From NCBI GenBank assembly GCA_024403585.1, contig JAKSRN010000118.1, forward strand, positions 1 through 5,988: a DNA stretch of 5,988 nucleotides, given 5' to 3'. This document shows, one piece after another, positions 1 through 5,944 of this stretch (the first letter of the stretch is position 1; every line of letters starts with the position of its first letter). The notes under the pieces were generated by a model. That model saw only the letters and a list, made by a program, of their open reading frames with translations. It searched no databases and had not been told where the DNA came from. The position numbers were made by a program, and so were the translations under genes. Origin of the DNA: Lachnospiraceae bacterium. Lineage in GTDB: Bacteria > Bacillota > Clostridia > Lachnospirales > Lachnospiraceae.

Positions 1-1925
1 GCAAATACAAGCACCGCGATCAGTCCTCCGATAAATCCGGCACCAAACTTTCCGGTTGTGATCAGTGTACCAATCTGGAACACAAGGAATCCCACCGTAA
101 AGCCTGTTGCAAGCTGCAGACAGATGGCACCAAAGAGCCATTTACCGCTCTGCATCTCTGAATTCATGGCTCCCAGAGCTGCGAAACAAGGAGGGGTGTA
201 TAAGTTGAACATAAGAAATGCAAGTGCCGCAGCTTTTGTCATTCCCATTACCATGGCAACCTCATTACCGCTTCCGATCAGCTCCAGTTCCTCAGTATCA
301 ATAAAGTTTGTAATCGCATAAACAGTTGCCAGAGTACCTACTACATTTTCTTTCGCAATGAAACCTGTGATAGCTGCTGCAGCCAGCTGCCATGCAGAGA
401 ATCCAACAATCGGAATCAGAAGTACGCCAAACGGACCTGCTACAGTTGCCAGGATCGAGCTTTGCTCCATGCCCTCTTCCACTACCTGGAAGGATGGTGT
501 AAAGGACTGCATGATCTGTACAACTGTGTTGCAAACCAGAATAACTGTTCCCGCTTTCACGATATAAGCTTTACCTCTCTGCAACATGGACAGAATAGCC
601 AGCTTAAGGCTTGGTACTTTGTACTCAGGAAGCTCAATGATAAAGAAAGACTTTCTGTATTTCATACCGGTAATCGCCTTGATGAGCAGTGCTCCCAACA
701 GGATCAGAACAATACCTACAAAATACATCAGTGGACCAACCCACATAGCATCTGAAAAGAAAGCTCCTGCAAAGAGTGCAATAACAGGAAGCTTCGCACC
801 ACATGGCATGAATGTTGCCAGCATCGCAGTAGTACGGCGTTCTCTCTCATTACGGATGGTACGGCAGGCCATGATCGCCGGAATACCACATCCTGTTCCG
901 ATGATCATCGGGATAACGGATTTTCCGGAAAGACCTACACGTTTAAAGATCGGATCCAGAACTACTGTAGCACGAGCCATGTAACCGCAATCCTCTAAAA
1001 GAGCGATCAGGAAATACATAACCATTACCAGTGGCAGGAAGCCAACAACCGCACCAACACCGCCGATGATACCATCAACCACCAGTGCATACAGAAGTGG
1101 ATTGGAATTCTCCATCATTCCTCCGACCCATTCCTGGAAGGTCTCGATCCAGCCAACCAGAATATCTGCCAGCCAGGTGCCAACAGTGGACTGAGAGATG
1201 TAGAATACCAGGAACATAACTGCTGCAAAGATAAACAGACCAGAAACCGGATGGGTAAGAACTGCATCAATTGCATCTCCCTTGTTCTTCTCTTTGGTCT
1301 TCACTTTACGTTTCTCTACTTCATTAACAATAGCATTCACGAATGCAAAACGTTTTCTGTCTGCAGCCTCAACTACTGTCTTATCTGTAAGATCAATATC
1401 TCCCTGCTGGTAAGGTGCTTTCTGTCCTTTACCATCCAGTTCTGCAGCAGCTTCCACCACTGCTTTTAGTCCCTGAGCTGAGCTGGCTGTCGTCTTGATG
1501 ACAGGACAACCAAGCTTCTCAGCCAGGAGTTTTTCATTGATCGAAATTTCTTTTTTATCTACAATATCTGTCTTATTCAGAGCAACCACCACCGGTACTC
1601 CCAGTTCCAGTAACTGTGTGGTAAAGAAAAGGCTTCGGCTTAAGTTTGTTGCATCTACAATATTAATAATAGCATCCGGATGCTCATTCTTTACATAACC
1701 ACTGGTAATAGACTCTTCTGATGTAAAAGGTGACATGGAATAGGCACCCGGAAGGTCAACTGCAACCAGTTCTTTCTTTCCTCCATAATACTGACTTTTG
1801 ATCGTGCTTTCTTTTTTATCAACGGTAACTCCCGCCCAGTTGCCGATCTTCTCATTGCGTCCGGTCAGTGCATTGTACATGGTTGTCTTTCCACTGTTCG
1901 GATTACCTGTTAATGCAATTCTCAT
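1..1925 (-). CDS. feoB: FeoB ferrous iron transporter (C-terminus cut by window edge)
   Basis: FeoB is the cytoplasmic-membrane Fe(II) uptake protein with a cytosolic GTPase domain. The frame is open from the ATG at 1925 to base 1, giving 641 residues, so only a short C-terminal end is missing. The G protein motifs are all present: G1 GNPNSGKT (7-14), G2 Thr34 in NWAGVTV, G3 DLPG (57-60), G4 NKTD (117-120) and G5 ASSAQG (147-152). A lysine-rich linker (about 205-220) leads to the membrane domain from about residue 228. That domain carries the FeoB signatures LLEDCGYMARA, GTGCGIPAIMACR (343-355, Cys346) and FMPCGAKLP (372-380, Cys375), plus a later TPPC with Cys580. The start is supported by AAGGAGG at 1931-1937, 5 nt upstream. 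It lies downstream of feoA, separated by 149 bp that contain a terminator-like hairpin. No FeoA domain is fused to its N-terminus. Identification is secure. Confidence 0.97.
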   Translation of the reverse strand, partial: MRIALTGNPNSGKTTMYNALTGRNEKIGNWAGVTVDKKESTIKSQYYGGKKELVAVDLPGAYSMSPFTSEESITSGYVKNEHPDAIINIVDATNLSRSLFFTTQLLELGVPVVVALNKTDIVDKKEISINEKLLAEKLGCPVIKTTASSAQGLKAVVEAAAELDGKGQKAPYQQGDIDLTDKTVVEAADRKRFAFVNAIVNEVEKRKVKTKEKNKGDAIDAVLTHPVSGLFIFAAVMFLVFYISQSTVGTWLADILVGWIETFQEWVGGMMENSNPLLYALVVDGIIGGVGAVVGFLPLVMVMYFLIALLEDCGYMARATVVLDPIFKRVGLSGKSVIPMIIGTGCGIPAIMACRTIRNERERRTTAMLATFMPCGAKLPVIALFAGAFFSDAMWVGPLMYFVGIVLILLGALLIKAITGMKYRKSFFIIELPEYKVPSLKLAILSMLQRGKAYIVKAGTVILVCNTVVQIMQSFTPSFQVVEEGMEQSSILATVAGPFGVLLIPIVGFSAWQLAAAAITGFIAKENVVGTLATVYAITNFIDTEELELIGSGNEVAMVMGMTKAAALAFLMFNLYTPPCFAALGAMNSEMQSGKWLFGAICLQLATGFTVGFLVFQIGTLITTGKFGAGFIGGLIAVLVF

Positions 1926-1975
1926 AATTGCCTCCTTAATAATAATTATCTATGTATCCCTCCACAGTGCATTAG

Positions 1976-1991
1976 TCGCAGCTAACTGCGA
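1976..1991 (-). other. Small perfect hairpin in the feoA-feoB spacer
   Basis: TCGCAG and CTGCGA form a 6-bp perfect stem around a 4-nt loop (TTAG on the minus strand), only 7 nt downstream of the T-run of the terminator-like element at 1999-2023. It has no T-run of its own, so it is not a terminator. It could be a 5' stabilising or processing structure at the start of a feoB mRNA. Function is inferred only from position. Confidence 0.4.
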
Positions 1992-1998
1992 AGGATAT

Positions 1999-2023
1999 AA
2001 AAAAGCGGAACATCCGCTCTTTT
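1999..2023 (-). terminator. Intrinsic terminator or attenuator between feoA and feoB
   Basis: On the minus strand, AAAAGAGCGG, a 5-nt loop and CCGCTTTTTT form a hairpin. It has an AGCGG/CCGCT core, one G-T wobble and A-T pairs extending outwards, and it ends in a run of six T. It sits 51 nt beyond the feoA stop and 73 nt before feoB. The GC core is short, so termination is probably partial. No strong promoter is seen between it and feoB, which suggests readthrough from the feoA promoter with reduced feoB expression, or conditional attenuation. Confidence 0.65.
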
Positions 2024-2074
2024 ATACGTAATCATGCTAAAATCCGGTTATAGAATCTCACATCGAATCTTATC

Positions 2075-2296
2075 TCAGATTTCAATGACAGATGCCAGCT
2101 CTGAATCGATGTTATAGCGTCCGTCTTTAATTGAGAGCACCAGATTTTTTCTTTTTCTTGTTACCACAGTAACCGGTTCCCCGCTGTAGCATCCAAGAGA
2201 AAACAGAAATGCCTTCATCTCTTCATCATCTGTAAGGATTTCTTTGACCAGAACTTCCTTTCCGGTCTCGACATCGTTAAGTGTCATATCGCTCAC
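2075..2296 (-). CDS. feoA: FeoA family protein (SH3-like partner of FeoB)
   Basis: FeoA is a small cytosolic beta-barrel protein needed for or modulating FeoB-dependent Fe(II) uptake. The protein is about 73 residues, normal for a stand-alone FeoA. It opens with MTLNDVETGKEVLVKEI and carries the typical FeoA core FSLGCYSGEPVTVV, then a basic strand (TRKRKNLVLSIKDGRYNID) ending in SELASVIEI. The start is uncertain. I chose GTG at 2296 because GAGGAG lies 5 nt upstream and it gives the more family-like N-terminus. An in-frame ATG at 2311 (adding MRGDW) has a weaker AGGA 7 nt upstream. The ATG at 2287 is too far from the GAGGAG. A strong promoter lies just upstream and feoB follows, so this is a feoA-feoB locus. 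Confidence 0.9.
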   Translation of the reverse strand: MSDMTLNDVETGKEVLVKEILTDDEEMKAFLFSLGCYSGEPVTVVTRKRKNLVLSIKDGRYNIDSELASVIEI

Positions 2297-2320
2297 CCAA
2301 TCTCCTCTCATTAGTCATTC

Positions 2321-2354
2321 CTAACTACTTGTACTATAATCGCTACGTGGTTAG
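2321..2354. promoter_or_regulatory. Candidate operator dyad around the feoA -10 box
   Basis: CTAACTAC (2321-2328) and GTGGTTAG (2347-2354) are inverted copies matching at 7 of 8 positions, separated by 18 bp. The right arm lies in the promoter spacer, the left arm spans the predicted start site, and the -10 box lies between them. A nearby TTAG-N6-CTAA dyad (2311-2324) shares the same core. CTAACC/GGTTAG cores resemble half-sites of DtxR/IdeR-type iron repressors, which are known to control feo genes in Gram-positive bacteria. The choice of regulator is inference. Confidence 0.4.
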
Positions 2355-2361
2355 TTGTCAA
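2333..2361 (-). promoter_or_regulatory. Sigma-A-type promoter of feoA (feoAB)
   Basis: On the minus strand, a perfect -35 box TTGACA (2361-2356) is followed by exactly 17 bp and a -10 box TATAGT (2338-2333, 5 of 6 to consensus). Transcription would start near 2326, giving a leader of 15 to 30 nt depending on the feoA start used. It is the best promoter in the window. Dyad repeats overlapping it suggest repression by a metal-sensing regulator. Confidence 0.85.
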
Positions 2362-2404
2362 TAACTTTTGTTTTTTATCCTGTTTTTCAGCATTTTCATC
2401 AAAT

Positions 2405-2442
2405 ATATAACTTAAATCCATTTTGATATTTGTAAGTTATAT
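2405..2442. repeat. 10-bp perfect inverted repeat in the permease-feoA intergenic region
   Basis: ATATAACTTA (2405-2414) and TAAGTTATAT (2433-2442) are perfectly complementary, separated by 18 bp. The repeat lies upstream of the feoA promoter and beyond the ABC permease terminator. It is AT-only apart from one C-G pair and lacks a T-run, so it is not a convincing terminator. An upstream protein-binding site for feoA is possible. The rest of 2312-2504 holds the promoter, dyads and terminator listed separately, and no gene. Confidence 0.45.
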
Positions 2443-2459
2443 CTAACCACATATAAGTG

Positions 2460-2488
2460 AAAAAGGAGTTCCGCTCACGAAACTCCTT
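2460..2488 (-). terminator. Intrinsic terminator of the ABC transporter genes
   Basis: On the minus strand AAGGAGTT (2488-2481) and AACTCCTT (2470-2463) form an 8-bp perfect stem with a 10-nt loop, continuing into a run of five T (2464-2460). It begins 17 nt after the permease stop codon. It separates the ABC unit from the feo unit, which has its own promoter. Confidence 0.88.
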
Positions 2489-2504
2489 CTCATATATTAC
2501 AAAC

Positions 2505-4100
2505 TTATCTCAATTCCGCAAATTCTTTTCCGCCTCGTTTTACCAGCCACACAAGCAGCACAGCACTCAACAAAGCCTCAAACACGGTACAGATTCCAAC
2601 ATAAGTCACAAATCCCATGTCCATTCCCTTCCAGAGATACAGACCTCCCATCGCTGCCACCAGAATCCAGCCGCCAAACAGTGCTACGAAGATGGAAAAG
2701 CTCTGTTTTACAGGCACCATCTCATTGGTCCATGTCAGGTTTGGGAACTTCAGACCGATGGTCAGGTCAATCAGTGCCATCATAAGCCCAAAGAGCAGTG
2801 GATACAGGACCATCAGGATCATCTGCACCGGCGTAAGCTCAAGAACAATAAGTGAAGCAAGGATTACCAGAATCATAGGAATCTCCGTAAGGAGCAGCTG
2901 AACTGACAGCTTTGCCATCAGAACCTTCACTGGGTCGATCGGCATGGACTGCAGGATCCAGAGATTTTTTCCCTCCAGAGAAACGGACGGTGCAGCCATA
3001 TCATTCATAGAAGCAACAGCCCCTAATCCAAGGCAGATCAGGAACACTGCAGCTTCCGGTCCGAACACGGATCCCAGAAGATCAGCCACCATCTTTCCCT
3101 TGATCAGAATAGCCACCGCAAGTACCGGCATTATTAGCACGCCCAGACCGCAGTTCAGCATATAGGTAGGACTGGCGGTAAAGCGTCCAAACTCCTTAGC
3201 AAGAAGGGTACCAAACACGCCTCTTTTCTTAGCCGTTGTCTCCTTATATTCACGTTTGACTGCAACATCAGACACTGTAGCCAGCTTCACGAAGCTGCGG
3301 GAGATGATTCGTCCTGTCAGAAGCACCAGCGCACCACTGATCAGGAGCCAGATCAGCATAGAGATCAGGTTGCCCTGACCAACCAGGCCCAGTGAATAGA
3401 CAATAAATGCTTTACCATGGATAGTATCTCCCACAAGGACAGCATTTGCCAGGAAAGAACTGATGAAGTTCTGCATTCTGAAGCAGACTATATAGTAAAG
3501 TCCCAGGAATACGACAGAAATTATAACAGTGGTAAAGCTTTTATTCTTCAGTCTGCTGCTGATCTGAGCCACCACGTATCCCAGAACACAGGACAACACC
3601 AGGATAAAGAAGGACAGGATCAGGATCAGACCGATTCCGCCAATGAGGGTTGTAACCGAAAATGTTCCCATGATCCAGTAGATGATCAAAGCAGGAAGTA
3701 TGACAATTCCGGAATACATCAGTCCAAGCAGATACACATTCAGCAGTCTGGAGATCAGGATCGCATGAACCGGGATCGGCATGGCAAGAAGCATGTCATT
3801 ATCCTTCGCTTTATACAGACTGGCATAGGTATTGAAAACGCTTCCGAATACACCCAGCATAAGGGCAATCATTCCCATCATCAGAAAATACAGCCAGTCC
3901 AGTTCCAGTCCAAACAGGGTTGGTCCGATCATAAGAGAAACAAACGCAAAGATTCCGCCCATAACAAAGATCATCAGAAATGCATAACCGATCAGCATTC
4001 CGATGGTTCCCGCCTTCGAGCGGGCTTTATTCTTTTTCTGATTATAGAAGTATCCTTTGAATACTTCCATCAGCTGTTTTTTAACAAGTACACCGATCAT
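2505..4100 (-). CDS. ABC-2-type exporter permease, 12 predicted membrane helices
   Basis: This is the membrane subunit of the ABC exporter whose ATPase precedes it. The product is 531 residues from the ATG at 4100, which lies 4 bp after the ATPase stop. An upstream in-frame ATG at 4163 would overlap the end of the ATPase gene and add a very basic, unlikely N-terminus. After a basic cytosolic start (1-30) there are about six hydrophobic helices (roughly 33-58, 68-92, 118-144, 150-180 and two more). A basic cytosolic stretch containing VKREYKETTAKKRG follows, then about six more helices, ending in KRGGKEFAELR. The cytosolic segment KDNDMLLAMPIP (99-110) is echoed by KNLWILQSMPIDP near 386, so the two halves look like an ancient duplication. 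One polypeptide could therefore supply both transmembrane halves. No substrate-binding protein is encoded nearby. Substrate is unknown; candidates include peptides, lipids or drugs. Confidence 0.88.
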   Translation of the reverse strand: MIGVLVKKQLMEVFKGYFYNQKKNKARSKAGTIGMLIGYAFLMIFVMGGIFAFVSLMIGPTLFGLELDWLYFLMMGMIALMLGVFGSVFNTYASLYKAKDNDMLLAMPIPVHAILISRLLNVYLLGLMYSGIVILPALIIYWIMGTFSVTTLIGGIGLILILSFFILVLSCVLGYVVAQISSRLKNKSFTTVIISVVFLGLYYIVCFRMQNFISSFLANAVLVGDTIHGKAFIVYSLGLVGQGNLISMLIWLLISGALVLLTGRIISRSFVKLATVSDVAVKREYKETTAKKRGVFGTLLAKEFGRFTASPTYMLNCGLGVLIMPVLAVAILIKGKMVADLLGSVFGPEAAVFLICLGLGAVASMNDMAAPSVSLEGKNLWILQSMPIDPVKVLMAKLSVQLLLTEIPMILVILASLIVLELTPVQMILMVLYPLLFGLMMALIDLTIGLKFPNLTWTNEMVPVKQSFSIFVALFGGWILVAAMGGLYLWKGMDMGFVTYVGICTVFEALLSAVLLVWLVKRGGKEFAELR

Positions 4101-4104
4101 ACGC

Positions 4105-4842
4105 TTATGCCTCGCTTCCCTGTTTTTCAGCTTCCTGATCTTCCGCCAGCTCCAGGAATACATCCTCGAGACTATCGTCTCCTTTTACTTCTTCCATGGT
4201 TCCGAAACGGATCAGATGTCCACCCTTGATAATAGCAACCTTATCACACAGCTTCTCAGCCACCTCAAGGACATGTGTAGAGAAAAAGATTGCGCCACCC
4301 TTGTCACAGTGCTCACGCATCATACCCTTCAGGATATGTGCTGCCTTTGGATCCAGTCCAACGAATGGCTCGTCCATCAGGATCAGCTTTGGATCATGGA
4401 TCCAGGCAGAAATGATGGCCAGCTTCTGCTTCATACCATGAGAATAAGAAGCAATCGGCTGTGCCAGATCCTGTGTCAGTCCAAACAGATCTGCGTATTT
4501 ACGGATACGTTCTTTACGAATACCAGGCTCAACCTTGAAAATATCACCCACAAAGTTCAGGTACTTGATACCACTCATGAATTCATACAGGTCCGGGTTA
4601 TCCGGAATATAAGCAATTTTCTTTTTGCAGCCGATTGGGTCCGCTGCTACAGAAGTTCCATCAACCAGAATCTCTCCTTTATCAAAATCCTGGATTCCGA
4701 TGATAGAGCGAAGTGTTGTGGTTTTTCCTGCGCCGTTGTGTCCGATGAAACCATAAATCTCACCAGGTGCGATATGAAGAGACAGGTTATCAACAGCTGT
4801 CTTTTCGCCAAAAGTTTTAGTCAGTTCTTTAATCTGAAGCAT
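4105..4842 (-). CDS. ABC exporter ATP-binding protein
   Basis: This is the ATPase subunit driving the permease encoded directly downstream. The 245 residues have Walker A GHNGAGKT (34-41), signature YSHGM (133-137) in SYSHGMKQKL, Walker B LILMDEP (153-159), D-loop GLDP (162-165) and switch His190 in FSTHVLEVAE. The signature has YSHGM instead of LSGGQ, and the Q-loop region reads YIPDNP (78-83) without the usual Gln. Both variants are familiar in ABC-2 exporter ATPases of the EcsA-like and related types, so activity is not in doubt. After about residue 205 a short C-terminal region ends in a charged, Glu/Gln-rich tail. The start is fixed by AGGGAGGG at 4850-4857, 7 nt upstream. The 4-bp gap to the permease implies one mRNA and coupled translation. 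Substrate cannot be assigned from this subunit. Confidence 0.95.
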   Translation of the reverse strand: MLQIKELTKTFGEKTAVDNLSLHIAPGEIYGFIGHNGAGKTTTLRSIIGIQDFDKGEILVDGTSVAADPIGCKKKIAYIPDNPDLYEFMSGIKYLNFVGDIFKVEPGIRKERIRKYADLFGLTQDLAQPIASYSHGMKQKLAIISAWIHDPKLILMDEPFVGLDPKAAHILKGMMREHCDKGGAIFFSTHVLEVAEKLCDKVAIIKGGHLIRFGTMEEVKGDDSLEDVFLELAEDQEAEKQGSEA

Positions 4843-4873
4843 TTTTATTCCCTCCCTCTTAATCAGGTTGTTT

Positions 4874-4903
4874 ATTTTTTCAGTATCAGTTTTTCAGTGT
4901 CAA
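4874..4903 (-). promoter_or_regulatory. Possible weak promoter before the ABC ATPase gene
   Basis: On the minus strand a perfect TTGACA (4903-4898) is followed by an 18-bp spacer and AAAAAT (4879-4874, 4 of 6 to TATAAT). The -35 box lies inside one copy of the 11-bp repeat found here. The poor -10 box suggests it needs an activator or is not a promoter. The alternative is readthrough from sdpR-sdpI, since no terminator lies between. Confidence 0.35.
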
Positions 4904-4933
4904 ATCTATCAGATTATTCTGCTTTTCAGTCTC
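4877..4933 (-). repeat. Three 11-bp repeats GANACTGAAAA upstream of the ABC genes
   Basis: On the minus strand the copies are GAGACTGAAAA (4933-4923), GACACTGAAAA (4901-4891) and GATACTGAAAA (4887-4877). They are identical except at the third base. Starts are 32 and 14 bp apart. They fill most of the 115-bp gap between the SdpI-type gene and the ATPase and overlap the candidate -35 box. Same-orientation repeats before a transporter gene suggest binding sites for an activator, such as a response regulator. That role is inference. Confidence 0.5.
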
Positions 4934-4957
4934 CAACCGGCAGGCCTGTAGAAGGAA

Positions 4958-5602
4958 TCAGCATTTTTTACTCTTTGTAAACAGCAGATAGGAATATACT
5001 GTCGGTACCAGCACCATTACAAACATCAGAATAATCATAACAATCCATCTGATTGGAAGAAATGCTCCGATGATCATCAGGATTCCACCAATTACCCAGA
5101 GACGACCTGCCAGGCGATGGGTTTTATCCCAGTTCTCCTCATCAGCAAGTGTCCATGGAAGTTTGATACCTATGGTGTAGCTCTGAGACATTTTCGGCAG
5201 ATAATTTCCGATAACGGTTAAGATCACACCTACAAGCAGTTCTCCAATCAGAGCAGTATTGGTTTTCACTCCGAGACCTTCCGCCAGAGTAACAGTGCTT
5301 GCAAAGATTGCAATCACCGGAATAATCCACTGAATCAGTTTTTTGGTTTTCCCGGAAATGTTGTCATATTTCGGATCCATCTTAAGCAGAAACGGGATAA
5401 TCAGATTTACAAGCACCAGTATCCCCGGAAGGACGATTGCTCCGACAAATTTTCCTGCCCAGCCATTCGCTTCTCCGTTGGCTCCCCAGTGGATGGCAAT
5501 CTGATCCGGCAGTTTGTTGTAAAGAATGATTCCCGCAAGCATCGGAATCAGACAGATAATAGTAGTAATAATTGTTGTGTTTCTAATCTCATTTTTCGTC
5601 AT
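4958..5602 (-). CDS. SdpI family integral membrane protein (immunity/sensor type)
   Basis: The product is 214 residues from the ATG at 5602, which has AAGGTG 6 nt upstream inside the end of the repressor gene. An in-frame ATG at 5641 would add 13 residues but overlap that gene much further. About six membrane helices are predicted (roughly 10-28, 52-73, 89-107, 117-135, 167-183, 186-206). The N-terminal part matches the DUF1648 pattern LPDQIAIHWGANGEANGW (31-48). The C-terminal part has the SdpI-family core NYLPKMSQSYTIGIKLPW (133-150) and ENWDKTHRLAGRLW (156-169). In Bacillus subtilis SdpI protects against the SdpC toxin and, when toxin-bound, sequesters the repressor SdpR at the membrane. 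The order repressor then SdpI is the same here, with a 14-bp overlap. No toxin gene is visible, so the ligand is unknown and it may be an orphan immunity or sensing protein. Confidence 0.9.
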   Translation of the reverse strand: MTKNEIRNTTIITTIICLIPMLAGIILYNKLPDQIAIHWGANGEANGWAGKFVGAIVLPGILVLVNLIIPFLLKMDPKYDNISGKTKKLIQWIIPVIAIFASTVTLAEGLGVKTNTALIGELLVGVILTVIGNYLPKMSQSYTIGIKLPWTLADEENWDKTHRLAGRLWVIGGILMIIGAFLPIRWIVMIILMFVMVLVPTVYSYLLFTKSKKC

Positions 5603-5909
5603 AATTCGCACCTTCTTCATCAGTAGTATCGCCTCTATCATCCGTATCCTCTCCTCTCAGAGCACTGATCCACATCAGTACCTCTTCCAATACAGATGTA
5701 TTAAGACTGTAGTAGATAAAATTTTTCTCTTTTCTCACCTTGATCAGATCCGCCTTCTTCAGGGTCGACAGGTGATGCGAGACTGTTGCAGCGGTCATAT
5801 CAAATTTTTCTGCAATCTCACCCGCTGTCATACTGCCTTCCCTCAGATATCCGAGAATGGCCCGTCTGGTGGGATCCGATAAGGCTTTCATGGTTGCATT
5901 CAGGCTCAT
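5589..5909 (-). CDS. SdpR-like ArsR-fold autorepressor
   Basis: This is a winged-helix DNA-binding repressor, 106 residues from the ATG at 5909, which has AAAGGA 8 nt upstream. An ATG at 5918 would add three residues but has no properly spaced ribosome binding site. The sequence follows the family from MKALSDPTRRAIL (7-19) through MTAGEIAEKF (27-36), the recognition helix region AATVSHHLSTLK (40-51) and the wing ending FIYYSLNTSVL (64-74). It closely resembles Bacillus subtilis SdpR as I recall it (SDPTRR, MTAG.IAE, FIYYSLNT). It has no cysteine and no ELCVC motif, so it is not a thiol-based metal sensor. The tail (86-106) is strongly acidic. It overlaps the SdpI-type gene by 14 bp, and palindromic repeats upstream suggest it represses its own operon. 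Confidence 0.92.
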   Translation of the reverse strand: MSLNATMKALSDPTRRAILGYLREGSMTAGEIAEKFDMTAATVSHHLSTLKKADLIKVRKEKNFIYYSLNTSVLEEVLMWISALRGEDTDDRGDTTDEEGANYDEK

Positions 5910-5944
5910 AGTCCACATCCTTTCATATGTTATTTTGAACTTCT

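Noticed and set aside
586..984. Plus-strand open frame of 132 codons opposite feoB
   Set aside because: It is antisense to continuous FeoB coding sequence with conserved motifs and has no independent support.
1926..1950. Fur-box-like AT-rich sequence (GATAATTATTATTAA) before feoB
   Set aside because: Similarity to the Fur consensus is mostly AT content, dyad symmetry is poor, and it overlaps the ribosome binding region with no promoter nearby.
1946..1972. Minus-strand mini-frame MHCGGIHR just upstream of feoB, rich in metal-binding residues and tempting as a leader peptide
   Set aside because: It has no ribosome binding site, is only eight codons long, and such frames are common by chance. 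It would need conservation to be taken seriously.
2457..2855. Plus-strand open frame of 132 codons beginning at the permease terminator
   Set aside because: It starts inside the terminator hairpin (its AAGGAG is the stem itself) and is antisense to the permease. The translation is His/Gln-rich with no recognisable domain.
3417..4229. Long plus-strand open frame (270 codons) opposite the permease and the end of the ATPase gene
   Set aside because: It is antisense to well-supported genes, has a low-complexity Gln/His/Asp/Ser-rich translation with no recognisable domain, and no ribosome binding site was noted.
4928..4957. Possible terminator after the SdpI-type gene (GC-rich CAGGCCTG palindrome)
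   Set aside because: The palindrome has no loop and no T-run follows, so it would not form an intrinsic terminator.
4057..4980. Plus-strand open frame (307 codons) opposite the ABC ATPase
   Set aside because: The opposite strand encodes a complete ATPase with all motifs. This frame shows no domain and spans two intergenic borders, as an antisense shadow would.
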